Of a stretch of DNA of 64,000 bases, positions 7,681 to 18,406 are shown one piece after another. The translations under genes were made by a program, and so were the position numbers. The notes beneath the pieces are model-generated. The model ran no database searches and had not been told where the DNA came from. It saw only the letters and a program-made list of their open reading frames with translations. Numbering within the stretch: the first letter of the stretch is position 1; each line of letters opens with the position of its first letter. This DNA is from Streptomyces sp. NBC_01210 (GTDB lineage: Bacteria; Actinomycetota; Actinomycetes; Streptomycetales; Streptomycetaceae), in contig NZ_CP108549.1 in NCBI RefSeq assembly GCF_036010325.1, forward strand, positions 8,432,001 to 8,496,000, written 5' to 3'.

Positions 7681-8609
7681 CTCTGCGCCCGGCTCTCAAA
7701 CCGCAGCGCCGCCCCGCCGCCCGCCCGCTCCGCGCCGTCGCCACCCGCACGGGAAGCAGCCCGGCCACCCGCACCTCCCGTGTCCGCAGGCGCCGCCGCG
7801 GCACCGACCGCAAGCCCCGCTTCGCCCTCGCCGTCACGGCCGCGTTCTTCGCGCTCCTCTACCTGCCCATCGGCGTCGTCGTCCTCTTCTCCTTCAACTC
7901 CCAGAAGTCCCTCACCGTCTTCAAGGACTTCAGCCTCCGCTGGTACTCGGCCTTCTTCCAGGACGATGTCCTGCTCGACTCGCTCGGCATGAGCCTTCGG
8001 GTGTCCCTGGTCGCGACGGCCGGTTCGCTCATCCTCGGCGTGGCACTGGCGCTCGGCCTGGTCCGCTGCCGCAGCCGCCTCGGCTCCCTCGCAGGCCTCA
8101 TCATGCTCGTCCCCCTGATCACCCCCGAGATCGTCACCGGGGTCGCGGCCATGATGCTCTTCAAGGGCATGGGCATCACGCTGTCCACCGGCACCGTCAT
8201 GCTCGCGGAGATCACCTTCTCCATCTCCTATGTGACGGTCATCCTCCGGTCCCGGATCGCCGCCCTCAACCCAGAGGTCGAAGAGGCCGCGATGGACCTC
8301 GGAGCCACCCGCTGGCAGGCGCTTCGCCTGGTCACCCTGCCCGCACTGCTCCCCAGCATCCTCGCCTCCGCCGTACTGATTTTTGCCCTTGTCTTCGACG
8401 ACTTCGTCCTCGCCTACTTCACCACCGGCGTCGACCCGCAGCCGCTGTCCGTCCGCATCTACTCGGCGATCCGGTTCGGTGTGCAGCCCACCATCAACGC
8501 CGTCGGCACCCTGATGCTCGCCGGATCCATCGGCCTCATCGCCCTCGCCCTGTTCATCCCGCGCCTGTTCGGCCGTCGCGGCGGCCTCGACCTCCTCTCC
8601 GGGAAGTGA
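7677..8609 (+). CDS. potC: Polyamine-type ABC transporter permease, PotC family
   Basis: 310 residues. A long basic N-terminal extension (Arg-rich, about 45 residues) precedes the first membrane segment (FALAVTAAFFALLYLPIGVVVLFSFN). The ATPase-contact loop is VEEAAMDLGATRWQALRLVTLP. It starts within the ATGA overlap with the PotB-type gene and ends in a GTGA overlap with the ATPase gene, so all subunits are translationally coupled. The basic extension is longer than in the E. coli protein. Confidence 0.87.
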   Translation: MTLRPALKPQRRPAARPLRAVATRTGSSPATRTSRVRRRRRGTDRKPRFALAVTAAFFALLYLPIGVVVLFSFNSQKSLTVFKDFSLRWYSAFFQDDVLLDSLGMSLRVSLVATAGSLILGVALALGLVRCRSRLGSLAGLIMLVPLITPEIVTGVAAMMLFKGMGITLSTGTVMLAEITFSISYVTVILRSRIAALNPEVEEAAMDLGATRWQALRLVTLPALLPSILASAVLIFALVFDDFVLAYFTTGVDPQPLSVRIYSAIRFGVQPTINAVGTLMLAGSIGLIALALFIPRLFGRRGGLDLLSGK

Positions 8610-9721
8610 CACCCGTGACCACGACGACCACCTCGGCCGCCCTGACGGCGACGGACACCGCACCCGCGGTCCGGCTCGACTGCGTCAGCAAGAACTACGG
8701 CGACTCCTTCGCCGTCCGCGACCTCACCCTGGACATCGCGTCCGGCGAGTTCTTCTCCCTCCTCGGCCCCTCCGGCTGCGGAAAGACCACCTCGCTGCGG
8801 ATGATCGGCGGATTCACCGACCCCACCGACGGCACCATCCTGCTCAGCGGCGAAGACGTCACCGCCCTGCCCCCCAACAAGCGCAACGTCAACACCGTCT
8901 TCCAGAGTTACGCCCTCTTCGACCACCTCACGGTCGCCGACAACGTCGCCTTCGGTCTCAAGCGCGCAGGCGTCGGCCGCACCGAGATACGCGAACGCGT
9001 TGCCGGCATGCTGGAGCGGGTACAGCTCGGCAGCCTGGCGGACCGCAAGCCCCACACCCTCTCCGGCGGCCAGCGCCAACGCGTCGCCCTGGCCCGCGCC
9101 CTGGTCAACCGCCCCCAAGTCCTGCTCCTCGACGAGCCGCTGGCCGCACTCGACCTCAAACTCCGCCGCCAGATGCAGGTCGAACTGAAGCAGATCCAGC
9201 GAGAGGTCGGCATCACCTTCGTCTTCGTCACCCACGACCAGGACGAAGCCCTCACCATGTCGGACCGGGTCGCGGTGATGAACGAGGGCCGCGTCGAGCA
9301 GTGCGGAACACCCGAGGACGTCTACGAACGCCCGGCGAGCAGCTTCGTCGCCTCCTTCATGGGCACGTCCAACCTCGTGCCCGGCACCTACCGTGCCGGT
9401 GAGGTCCACATCGACCAAGGCCCCGTACTCCCTGTCGGGACCCGCGCCGGCGTCAGCGACGGCAGCAGGGTCAGCCTGTCCATTCGGCCGGAGAAGATCT
9501 GGCTCTCCGACCTCGAACCCGGCATGACCCGCGTGAACGGCGTCGTCCGGGAAACCGTCTACTCCGGCCCGACCACCACCTACCTGATCGAACTCGCCCC
9601 GGGCATCACCCTTTCCGTACTGGAGCAGAACACCGACCGCTCCCGCATGGAGGACCGCTGGAGCGGCGGCGAGAGCGTCGAGATCGGCTGGAAGCCCGAA
9701 CACTGCCTGGTCCTCGACTGA
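8606..9721 (+). CDS. potA: Polyamine-type ABC transporter ATP-binding protein, PotA family
   Basis: 371 residues. Walker A is GPSGCGKTT, the Q-loop lies in NTVFQSYALF, the ABC signature is LSGGQRQRVALARAL and Walker B is LLLDEPLAALD with switch HDQDEA. A C-terminal TOBE-type regulatory domain follows from about residue 270. The GTG start at 8606 lies in a GTGA overlap with the upstream permease stop. It energises the importer from the cytoplasmic side. Confidence 0.9.
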   Translation: MTPVTTTTTSAALTATDTAPAVRLDCVSKNYGDSFAVRDLTLDIASGEFFSLLGPSGCGKTTSLRMIGGFTDPTDGTILLSGEDVTALPPNKRNVNTVFQSYALFDHLTVADNVAFGLKRAGVGRTEIRERVAGMLERVQLGSLADRKPHTLSGGQRQRVALARALVNRPQVLLLDEPLAALDLKLRRQMQVELKQIQREVGITFVFVTHDQDEALTMSDRVAVMNEGRVEQCGTPEDVYERPASSFVASFMGTSNLVPGTYRAGEVHIDQGPVLPVGTRAGVSDGSRVSLSIRPEKIWLSDLEPGMTRVNGVVRETVYSGPTTTYLIELAPGITLSVLEQNTDRSRMEDRWSGGESVEIGWKPEHCLVLD

Positions 9722-9760
9722 CTGCCCGCCCCGCAGCCGATCCAGCGAAGGAACGCCCCC

Positions 9761-11083
9761 ATGAACCACGATGTCATCGTGCTCGGCGCCGGTCTCGCCG
9801 GTCTCGCCGCGGCACGGGACCTGGCCGCGGCCGGAGCCCACGTCCTCGTCCTCGAGGCCCGCGAACGGGTCGGCGGCCGCGTCGAGCAGACCACGCTGCC
9901 CGACGGCCGGCTCGTCCAGCTCGGCGGCGAAGTCGTGGGCCGCGCCCACACCTCGTATCTCACCCTCGCCGCCGAACTCGGCCTCACCCTGATCCCCAGC
10001 TATGTCGCCGAGCCCGGGGTCATCGCCCGCGCCACGCCGGAAGGAATGTCCGCCGGAGACCCGCCGCACTGGTTCGGCCCCGGCGACGACGCCTGCCACC
10101 AGCGGGTCACCGCCGCATTCACCGCCCTGGCCCGCACCGTCGACCCGGACGACCCGTGGTCCCACCCCGACGCCGCTGCCCTCGACGGGATTTCGGTCGG
10201 CGACTGGCTGCGCTCCGAGGGCGCGACCCACGCCGTCGTACGCCTCTGGGAGATCGGCCAACTCGCCCTGGCCAGTGGCTCGTACGAACGGACCTCGCTG
10301 CTGGCCGCCCTGCGTAAGCACGCAGCCGTCCCCGGCACCGGGCACGCCGACCACTACGACTACGAGGACTGGGAGGGACTGCGGGTCGCGGAGGGTTCGG
10401 CGACCGTGGCACTGCGCATGGCGGACGGGCTCGGTCAGCGGATACGGCTCGGGGCACCGGTCGACGCGATCGCCGTACGGCCCGGCGGCTGCACCGTACG
10501 CCTGACCGGAGGCGAAACCCTTACCGCCGGAGCCGTCGTCAGCGCGCTGCCCGTCGGCCCGCTCCGCTCGGTCACCGTCTCCGGAGTCCCCGACGAACGG
10601 CTCGCCTCGCTGCACCAGCAGCGCCAGGCGGTCGCGGCCAAGTTCGTCGCCGCCTACGACAAGCCCTTCTGGCGCGACCACGATCTCAACGGCCTCTCCG
10701 AATGCGAAGGCGTCCTCGGCAGCACCTGGCCGCAGAACGAGGGCATCCTCTCCGCTCTCATCCCGCCCGAGCGCTACGGCGTACTGCTCGGCATGCCCGG
10801 CCGGCTGCGCGTGCCCGAACTGCTCGGCGACATCGCCCGCCTCTACGGCGACGAGGCCCACCAGCCACTCACCGCGTATCTGCGGATGTGGGGCACCGAT
10901 CCATGGACCCAGGGCTACGTCACGCAGTGGACCCCCGGCGACGTCATGGCTGTGGGCCCCCGGCACGGCACCCATGAACCACCGTTCTATGTGTGCGGCT
11001 CCGACCAGTGGGTGGCCGGCTATATGGAGGGCGCCGTACGCACCGGCCGCGCCGCGGCGAAGGAGGCGCTGCGCCGTGGCTGA
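9761..11083 (+). CDS. Flavin-dependent monoamine oxidase family protein
   Basis: 440 residues. The N-terminal FAD-binding motif is VIVLGAGLAGLAAARDLAAAG, followed by EARERVGGRVEQ, the signature of the amine oxidase/MAO family. The C-terminal FAD contact region is YVCGSDQWVAGYMEGAVRTGRAAA. It would oxidise a primary amine to an aldehyde, ammonia and hydrogen peroxide. AGGAA precedes ATG 9761. It lies 39 bases after the importer ATPase and overlaps the aldehyde dehydrogenase gene by 8 bases. Imported putrescine would yield 4-aminobutanal. The exact amine is inferred. Confidence 0.87.
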   Translation: MNHDVIVLGAGLAGLAAARDLAAAGAHVLVLEARERVGGRVEQTTLPDGRLVQLGGEVVGRAHTSYLTLAAELGLTLIPSYVAEPGVIARATPEGMSAGDPPHWFGPGDDACHQRVTAAFTALARTVDPDDPWSHPDAAALDGISVGDWLRSEGATHAVVRLWEIGQLALASGSYERTSLLAALRKHAAVPGTGHADHYDYEDWEGLRVAEGSATVALRMADGLGQRIRLGAPVDAIAVRPGGCTVRLTGGETLTAGAVVSALPVGPLRSVTVSGVPDERLASLHQQRQAVAAKFVAAYDKPFWRDHDLNGLSECEGVLGSTWPQNEGILSALIPPERYGVLLGMPGRLRVPELLGDIARLYGDEAHQPLTAYLRMWGTDPWTQGYVTQWTPGDVMAVGPRHGTHEPPFYVCGSDQWVAGYMEGAVRTGRAAAKEALRRG

Positions 11084-12509
11084 GCCCGCTGTGTATCCCG
11101 TGGTCCTCAACCACATCGCGGGAGCCGAACTCCCCGCCATGTCAGGTGAGTTGATGGAGCTCACCAACCCCGCCACCGGAACAGTGCACCGCACCGCACC
11201 GCGCTCCGGACAGGCCGACACCGACGCCGCGTGTGCGGCGGCGGCAGCCGCGTACGACCGCTGGTCCACGACCACTCCGGCTGAACGGCAGCGCGCGTTG
11301 CTGCGCATCGCCGATGCCATGGAGGACCACGCGGACGACCTTGTGGCCGCCGAGGTCGGGGACACCGGCAAGCCCGCGGATCTCTTCCGGTCCGAGGAAC
11401 TGCCCGCGATCACCGATACCTTGCGCTACTTCGCGGGAGCCGCCCGGAACCTGCCCGGCGCCGCCGCTGCCGAGTACACCGAGGGACGCACCTCGCTGCT
11501 CCGGCGCGAACCGGTCGGTGTCTGCGCCCAGATCACCCCGTGGAACTACCCCTTGATGATGGCGGTGTGGAAGATCGCCCCGGCGATCGCGGCCGGCAAC
11601 ACGACCGTGCTCAAACCCGCCGACACCACCCCCACCTCATCAGCCCTGCTGGCCCGGATCGCCGCCGGACACCTGCCGCCGGGCGTGCTCAACGTCGTCT
11701 GTGGTGACCGTGACACCGGCCGGGCACTCACCGCCCATCCGGCCGTCCGGCTGATCGCGGTCACCGGCAGCGTCCGGGCCGGCCGGGAGATCGCGGCCGC
11801 CGCGGCGGCGGACCTCAAGCGCGTCCATCTCGAGCTCGGCGGAAACGCTCCGGTCATCGTCCACGACGACGTGGACATCGAGTCCGCCGCAGCGGACCTC
11901 GCCGCGGTCGCGTACTACAACGCCGGCCAGGACTGCACGGCCCCCACAAGGCTGCTGGTGCACCACCGCATTCATGATGCGTTTCTCGCGGCGTTCTCCG
12001 CCCGGGCGCAGAAACTGCGCACCGCGGCGCCCGGTGAGCCGGACGCCGACTACGGCCCGCTCAACAACGCTGCTCAACTCGCCTCTGTGGAGGCCCTGTT
12101 GAGCAGACTGCCGGATCACGCCGAGGTCGTCACCGGTGGTTCCCGGATCCGAAGGACCGGATACTTCCACGAGGCGACCGTGGTCGCCGGTGTCCGCCAG
12201 AGCGACGAGATCGTGCAGGAGGAGATCTTCGGCCCGGTCGTCACAGTGCAGCCGTTCTCGGACGAGGAGGAGGCGCTGCGGCTTGCCAATGACGTGCGGT
12301 TCGGCCTCGCGGCCGGCGTATGGACCACGGACCACGACCGTGCGATGCGCGCGACTCGGGCCCTGCAGACCGGGATCGTGTGGGTGAACACGCACGGCAC
12401 CACGGTGTCGGAGATGCCGCACGGTGGGATCAAGCACTCCGGCTACGGCAGTGATCTCTCCCTGGCCGGCCTGCTGGACTATACCCAGGTCAAGCACGTC
12501 ATGCTGTGA
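11076..12509 (+). CDS. Aldehyde dehydrogenase, gamma-aminobutyraldehyde type
   Basis: 477 residues. Catalytic residues are E253 (LELGG) and C287 in NAGQDCTAPTR. The GQDCTA context is characteristic of aminobutyraldehyde and betaine-aldehyde dehydrogenases (PatD type). The GTG at 11076 has AAGGAGG nine bases upstream and overlaps the amine oxidase stop. It would oxidise the aldehyde made by the preceding enzyme, for instance 4-aminobutanal to GABA, with NAD. This is the end of the rightward amine operon. Confidence 0.88.
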   Translation: MAEPAVYPVVLNHIAGAELPAMSGELMELTNPATGTVHRTAPRSGQADTDAACAAAAAAYDRWSTTTPAERQRALLRIADAMEDHADDLVAAEVGDTGKPADLFRSEELPAITDTLRYFAGAARNLPGAAAAEYTEGRTSLLRREPVGVCAQITPWNYPLMMAVWKIAPAIAAGNTTVLKPADTTPTSSALLARIAAGHLPPGVLNVVCGDRDTGRALTAHPAVRLIAVTGSVRAGREIAAAAAADLKRVHLELGGNAPVIVHDDVDIESAAADLAAVAYYNAGQDCTAPTRLLVHHRIHDAFLAAFSARAQKLRTAAPGEPDADYGPLNNAAQLASVEALLSRLPDHAEVVTGGSRIRRTGYFHEATVVAGVRQSDEIVQEEIFGPVVTVQPFSDEEEALRLANDVRFGLAAGVWTTDHDRAMRATRALQTGIVWVNTHGTTVSEMPHGGIKHSGYGSDLSLAGLLDYTQVKHVML

Positions 12510-12561
12510 CGAGGCGTTCTCTCCGACGGCCCGGAAGCTGAAGGTGTTGCCGTCGTACGCC

Positions 12562-12578
12562 GGCCGGCCGGGCCGGCC
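12562..12578. terminator. GC-rich dyad between convergent operons
   Basis: GGCCGGCC-G-GGCCGGCC in the 160-base gap between the aldehyde dehydrogenase stop and the convergent dehydratase stop. There is no U-tract, which is common for streptomycete terminators. The role is inferred from position. Confidence 0.4.
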
Positions 12579-12669
12579 GTGACCGAGCCGAGCCCGGGAA
12601 CGGCCGTTGGCCGGCGGGCCTCGGATGCCGGTGCGGGACCCACGAGGCATCGAGGCTCAGGAGCGGAGC

Positions 12670-14394
12670 TCAACCCGCGTACGGGTCGGGGTTCTTGCCG
12701 CGCCGGGCGAGAAAGGCGAAGTCGCAGCCGGTGTCGGCCTGGGTGATCTGCTCGGTGTAGAGGGCGCCGTAGCCGCGCTCGTACCGCTCGGGCGGCGGAG
12801 TCCACTCAGCCCTGCGCCGTTCGAGCTCCTCGTCCGGGATCTCGAGCCTGAGCGTGCGCGCCGCGACGTCCAGGGTGATGAGGTCCCCGCTGCGGACCAG
12901 CGCCAGCGGCCCGCCGACGTACGACTCGGGAGCGATATGCAGTACGCAGGTGCCGTAGCTGGTGCCGCTCATCCGGGCGTCGGAGATCCGCACCATGTCC
13001 CGTACACCCTGCTTGAGCAGGTGGTCGGGGAGCGGCAGCATCCCGTACTCGGGCATGCCGGGGCCGCCCTTGGGGCCCGCGCCCTGGAGCACCAGCACAT
13101 GGTCGGCGGTGATGCCGAGCCCGCGGTCGTTGATGGTTCGCTGCATCGTCCTGTAGTCGGGGAAGACCATGGCGGGTCCGGTGTGCTTGAGGAGGCGGGG
13201 TTCGGCGGCGATGTGCTTGATGACCGCGCCGTCGGGGCAGAGGTTGCCGCGCAGCACGGCCACGCCGCCCTCCTCGGCGAGAGGATTCTCGCGCGGGCGG
13301 ATGACATCGGGGTTGTGGACGAGGGCGCCGTCGAGCTGTTCACGCAGAGTGTCGTGCGCGACGGTGGGCCGGTCCAGATGCAGCACGTCCGTCAACTGGG
13401 CCAGGAACGCAGGGAGTCCGCCGGCGAAGTGGAAGTCCTCCATCAGATAGCGGCCGCCGGGCCGGAGGTTGGCCAGCACCGGCACGGTACGGGCGATGCG
13501 GTCGAATTCGTCGAGCGTGAGCTGCACGCCCGAGCGCCCGGCCATCGCGATCAGATGGATCACCGCGTTGGTCGAGCCGCCGAGGGCGAGAACCGTGGCG
13601 ACCGCGTCCTCGTACGCCTCCCTCGTGAGGATCTGCGAAAGCTTCCGGTCCTGGTGCACCAGACCGACGATCCGCCGCCCGGACGCGGCAGCCATCCGCT
13701 CGTGCCCGGAGTCGACGGCCGGGATGGACGACGCGCCGGGGACGGTGACGCCGAGCGCCTCGGCCACCGCGGTCAGCGTGGAAGCGGTGCCCATGGTCAT
13801 ACAGGTGCCGGGGGAGCGGGCCAGTCCGTTCTCCAGCTCGGCCATCTCCGCGTCGCCGATCAGCCCGGCCCGTTTGTCGTCCCAGTACTTCCACATGTCC
13901 GTCCCGGAGCCGAGTACTTCATTGCGCCAGTGGCCCGGCAGCATCGGCCCGGCCGGTACGAACACGGTGGGCAGGTCGGCGCTGGCCGCGCCCATCAGCA
14001 GCGCGGGCGTGGACTTGTCGCAGCCACCCATCAGTACCGCGCCGTCCACCGGATAGGAGCGCAGCAGCTCCTCGGTCTCCATCGCCAGCATGTTGCGGTA
14101 GAGCATGGGGGTCGGCTTCTGGAAGGTCTCGGAGAGCGTGGAGACCGGGAATTCGAGCGGAAAGCCGCCGGCCTGCCACACACCGCGCTTGACGGCCTGA
14201 GCCCGGTCACGCAGATGGACATGGCAGGGGTTGATGTCGGACCAGGTGTTGAGGATCGCGATGACGGGCTTGCCCAGGTGCTCCTCGGGCAGATAGCCGA
14301 GCTGGCGGGTGCGGGCGCGGTGGCTGAACGAGCGCAGACCTTCCGTTCCGTACCACTGGTGACTGCGCAGTTCCTCGGGGCGCTTGACGGTCAT
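12670..14394 (-). CDS. IlvD/Edd family dehydratase (sugar-acid dehydratase type)
   Basis: 574 residues. Iron-sulfur ligand contexts GGCDKSTPALLMGAASADLP and PGTCMTMGTAST are present, as is the family signature region around LGGSTNAVIHLIAMAGR. The length matches L-arabinonate and related aldonate dehydratases, and it sits next to a DapA-family lyase rather than in a branched-chain amino acid operon. I therefore favour a sugar acid (aldonate) dehydratase producing a 2-keto-3-deoxy acid. ATG 14394 overlaps the upstream lyase stop by ATGA; longer in-frame starts enter the coding region of that gene. A true IlvD cannot be excluded. Confidence 0.82.
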   Translation of the reverse strand: MTVKRPEELRSHQWYGTEGLRSFSHRARTRQLGYLPEEHLGKPVIAILNTWSDINPCHVHLRDRAQAVKRGVWQAGGFPLEFPVSTLSETFQKPTPMLYRNMLAMETEELLRSYPVDGAVLMGGCDKSTPALLMGAASADLPTVFVPAGPMLPGHWRNEVLGSGTDMWKYWDDKRAGLIGDAEMAELENGLARSPGTCMTMGTASTLTAVAEALGVTVPGASSIPAVDSGHERMAAASGRRIVGLVHQDRKLSQILTREAYEDAVATVLALGGSTNAVIHLIAMAGRSGVQLTLDEFDRIARTVPVLANLRPGGRYLMEDFHFAGGLPAFLAQLTDVLHLDRPTVAHDTLREQLDGALVHNPDVIRPRENPLAEEGGVAVLRGNLCPDGAVIKHIAAEPRLLKHTGPAMVFPDYRTMQRTINDRGLGITADHVLVLQGAGPKGGPGMPEYGMLPLPDHLLKQGVRDMVRISDARMSGTSYGTCVLHIAPESYVGGPLALVRSGDLITLDVAARTLRLEIPDEELERRRAEWTPPPERYERGYGALYTEQITQADTGCDFAFLARRGKNPDPYAG

Positions 14395-15302
14395 CCGGCC
14401 CAACCGGCCACGAGTCCGGCGACCGCCGCACGCTGCGCTTCCGGCAGTGCGCGGCTCGGCGGACGGAGGCCGCGCCGGCACAGACCGAGCGAGGCGAGGG
14501 CCTCCTTCACCACCGTCACATTGTTGGCGGACTGATGAGCGGCGCGCAGTTCCTCGAAAGGCCGGATCCGCTCCCAGATCTTCATGGCGGCCGGGTAGTC
14601 GCCCGCACGCAGCGCGGTCAGCAGGGTCAGCGAGACGGTCGGGGCGACATTGACCAGACCGGAGGTGAAGCCGGTGGCGCCGCTCGCGAAGTAGGACGGT
14701 GCGTACAGCTCGGCGAGTCCGGCGACCCAGACGAAGCGGTCCAGGCCGGCGTCCCGGGCGAAGGCGGCGAACCTCGTGGCATCCGGAACGGCGTACTTCA
14801 CGCCGATGACATTGGGGCACGAGTCCGCCAGTTCGGCGAGGTAGTCACCACCGAGCTGCGGATCGCGGATGTACGGGACGACACCGAGCTCCGGCACCGC
14901 CTCGGCGATCATACGGTGGTAGTCGGTCCAGCCGTCGTGCGAGGCGTACGGGTGCACAGGTTGATGCACCATCACCATCCCGGCTCCCGCGGCGCGGGCA
15001 TGCTCGGCGGCTGCGACAGCGGTCGGGAGGTCCAGGCCGATACCGACCAGAACCGCCGCCCGGTCGCCCACCTCATCGAGGGTCAACTCGGTGACGGCGC
15101 GTCGCTCTTCGGGGCTCAGCGCGTAGTACTCGCCGGTGTTGCCGTTCGGCGTGACAGTGCGTACACCGCCGTCGAGGAGCCGTCTGAGCAGTGCGCGGTG
15201 AGTGTCGGTGTCGAGGGTGTCATCTGCGGTGAAGGGGGTGACAGGGATTGCCACGACATCGGCGAGCGCGGCGCGCAGGGAAGTGACATCCGAGGTGGTC
15301 AT
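14391..15302 (-). CDS. DapA/NanA-family aldolase or dehydratase
   Basis: 303 residues, class I pyruvate-dependent lyase fold. The binding loop is PNGNTGEYYALSPEER and the Schiff-base lysine lies in NVIGVKYAVPDA. The GNTGE context is shared with 2-keto-3-deoxy sugar acid dehydratases. It lies between a GntR regulator and an IlvD/Edd dehydratase with 4-base overlaps on both sides. It probably acts on the 2-keto-3-deoxy acid produced by the dehydratase. Whether it cleaves (aldolase) or dehydrates cannot be decided here. Confidence 0.82.
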   Translation of the reverse strand: MTTSDVTSLRAALADVVAIPVTPFTADDTLDTDTHRALLRRLLDGGVRTVTPNGNTGEYYALSPEERRAVTELTLDEVGDRAAVLVGIGLDLPTAVAAAEHARAAGAGMVMVHQPVHPYASHDGWTDYHRMIAEAVPELGVVPYIRDPQLGGDYLAELADSCPNVIGVKYAVPDATRFAAFARDAGLDRFVWVAGLAELYAPSYFASGATGFTSGLVNVAPTVSLTLLTALRAGDYPAAMKIWERIRPFEELRAAHQSANNVTVVKEALASLGLCRRGLRPPSRALPEAQRAAVAGLVAGWAG

Positions 15303-15943
15303 GCGTCCGCTCCTTCAGGAAACGCCCGCTGTACGAAGTCGGCGATGTGTTCGCGCAGGGCGCGGGCCGCACTGTCGGCGTCCCCGGCCAGTGCGAGCCG
15401 CAGAATCTCCCGGTGCTCGACTGCCTCCAGTTCCCAGGACGGCTGGGCGGCCCAGACCACGGCCGAGACCAGTGCCGCCTGATCACGTACCTCGTCGAGC
15501 ATCCGCGCGAGCAGCGGATTGCCGCACGGCAGATACAAGGCACGGTGGAACTCACGGTTGGCCAGCGAGCGTTCGGCCCGGTCGGCGGAGTCGTCGGCCT
15601 TGAGCAGGGCGTCCTTGGCGGCGTCCAGGTCCGCCGAGCGTTCGATGGATCGCCGCAGCGCCTCCGGCTCCAGCAGCAGCCGCACGTCGTACACCTCGCG
15701 CGCCATGCCCGCGTCGACCGTGCGGACGGTGGCTCCCTTGTACTGGCTCATGACGACCAGGCCGGTGCCGGCCAGAGTCTTGAGTGCTTCCCGTACCGGT
15801 GTCTTCGACACCCCGAACTGCGCGGCGAGTTCAGTCTCGACGAGGGCCTGGCCGGGGCTGAGGCCGCCGGTGAGGATGGCGTGCTTGATCGCCTCCAGTA
15901 CGTACTGGGTCCGGGAGGGGATCGGGCTCGGGGCGAAAGCCAT
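15299..15943 (-). CDS. GntR-family regulator, FadR-like (FCD) effector domain
   Basis: About 214 residues from ATG 15943; ATGs at 15964 and 15976 are also in frame but have poorer or no ribosome binding sites. An N-terminal winged helix (ETELAAQFGVSKTPVREALKTLAGTGLV) is followed by an all-helical FCD ligand domain with REFHRALY and the metal-ligand-like VEHREILRLA. It is the first gene of the operon it presumably controls, overlapping the DapA-like gene by ATGA. The AT-rich dyad at 15969-15984 is its likely autoregulatory site. Confidence 0.83.
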   Translation of the reverse strand: MAFAPSPIPSRTQYVLEAIKHAILTGGLSPGQALVETELAAQFGVSKTPVREALKTLAGTGLVVMSQYKGATVRTVDAGMAREVYDVRLLLEPEALRRSIERSADLDAAKDALLKADDSADRAERSLANREFHRALYLPCGNPLLARMLDEVRDQAALVSAVVWAAQPSWELEAVEHREILRLALAGDADSAARALREHIADFVQRAFPEGADA

Positions 15944-15968
15944 GGACACTCTCAGATCTCGCATATCG

Positions 15969-15984
15969 CGTCTCATATATGACG
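15969..15984. promoter_or_regulatory. Putative operator of the GntR regulator
   Basis: CGTCTCATATATGACG has CGTC/GACG arms around the perfect palindrome CATATATG. It lies 26 bases upstream of the chosen start in an otherwise GC-rich region. This fits a FadR-subfamily operator by position and dyad form only. Confidence 0.45.
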
Positions 15985-16154
15985 TATGAAGTGCAACGCG
16001 ATGAAGCTAGATCCGTGCCCTTGTTTCGTCAATGCATCGCGCAACAGGCATCGTTGGGGCTGCTTGCAGAGCGCTGCCCGTCGCCTGCCATGGTGTTCGC
16101 TGCGTGGGCCCGGGGTCGACCGGGCCCACCGTCACGGCTACTGCTGCCGCTCCG

Positions 16155-17902
<1,748 letters not shown>

Positions 17903-18310
17903 TTAGGGCAGCAGTCGCATCAACAGCGAATGGAGCAGATCCCGTTCCTGCGGCGAGAGCGGTGCGAAGGACTCCACGAGCACACGGTCCACCACCGCCT
18001 GCCCCTTGTTGAGCACGGCCTCGCCTGCAGGGTTGAGTCGGTGCCGGATGGCCCGGCCGGGTCCCACGGTGCGTTCGATGAGACCCTGCGCGAGCAGCCG
18101 CTTGGCGAGCGTGCCGAAGGACTGGTCGCTCTGGAAGGTCAGCAGTGCCAACTCGTGGGACGTCGACTCGGGATGGCGGTGGATGGCACGGAGGGCGTCC
18201 CACTGGACGAGCGTGGTTCCCTGCTCGATCAGCAAGGCGTCGAGAGTGCGGTGATGACGGTGCTGCAGCCGCTTGACGGCCAGCCCCAGGTCTTGGAGTG
18301 CAACGGGCAT
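17903..18310 (-). CDS. MarR-family transcriptional regulator
   Basis: 135 residues with a winged-helix core: LVQWDALRAIHRHPESTSHELALLTFQSDQSFGTLAKRLLAQGLIERT, then a wing and a C-terminal dimerisation helix ending HSLLMRLLP. The start at ATG 18310 is the first natural one. It diverges from an alpha/beta hydrolase gene across a 96-base gap with an AT-rich dyad, a standard arrangement for local repression of the hydrolase. No conserved redox cysteine is seen, so a ligand-sensing type is more likely than OhrR. Confidence 0.85.
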   Translation of the reverse strand: MPVALQDLGLAVKRLQHRHHRTLDALLIEQGTTLVQWDALRAIHRHPESTSHELALLTFQSDQSFGTLAKRLLAQGLIERTVGPGRAIRHRLNPAGEAVLNKGQAVVDRVLVESFAPLSPQERDLLHSLLMRLLP

Positions 18311-18333
18311 ACGGGCCACTATAGAGGGCTGAG

Positions 18334-18345
18334 TAAGCTTGCTTA
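18334..18345. promoter_or_regulatory. Putative MarR operator
   Basis: TAAGC-TT-GCTTA, arms perfectly complementary, within the AT-rich stretch 18331-18364. That stretch also contains AGTAAG (18332) and CTTACT (18356) as an outer inverted pair. It lies between the divergent MarR and hydrolase genes. Confidence 0.55.
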
Positions 18346-18406
18346 TATAAACATCCTTACTTAGAGTCGGGGTGTCGTCGCCGCACACCTCCTGAAGGGC
18401 TCTCCC

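Noticed and set aside
8459..11413. A 984-codon open frame on the - strand opposite the transporter and amine oxidase genes
   Set aside because: Translation is antisense to well-recognised proteins on the + strand and has no motif or ribosome binding site.
12670..14394. Biosynthetic dihydroxy-acid dehydratase (ilvD) as the definite name
   Set aside because: The operon partners (GntR/FCD regulator and DapA-family lyase) point to sugar-acid catabolism instead; kept as a family-level call.
12607..14535. A 642-codon + strand frame opposite the dehydratase
   Set aside because: Shadow of the IlvD/Edd gene; composition typical of non-coding frames in high-GC DNA.
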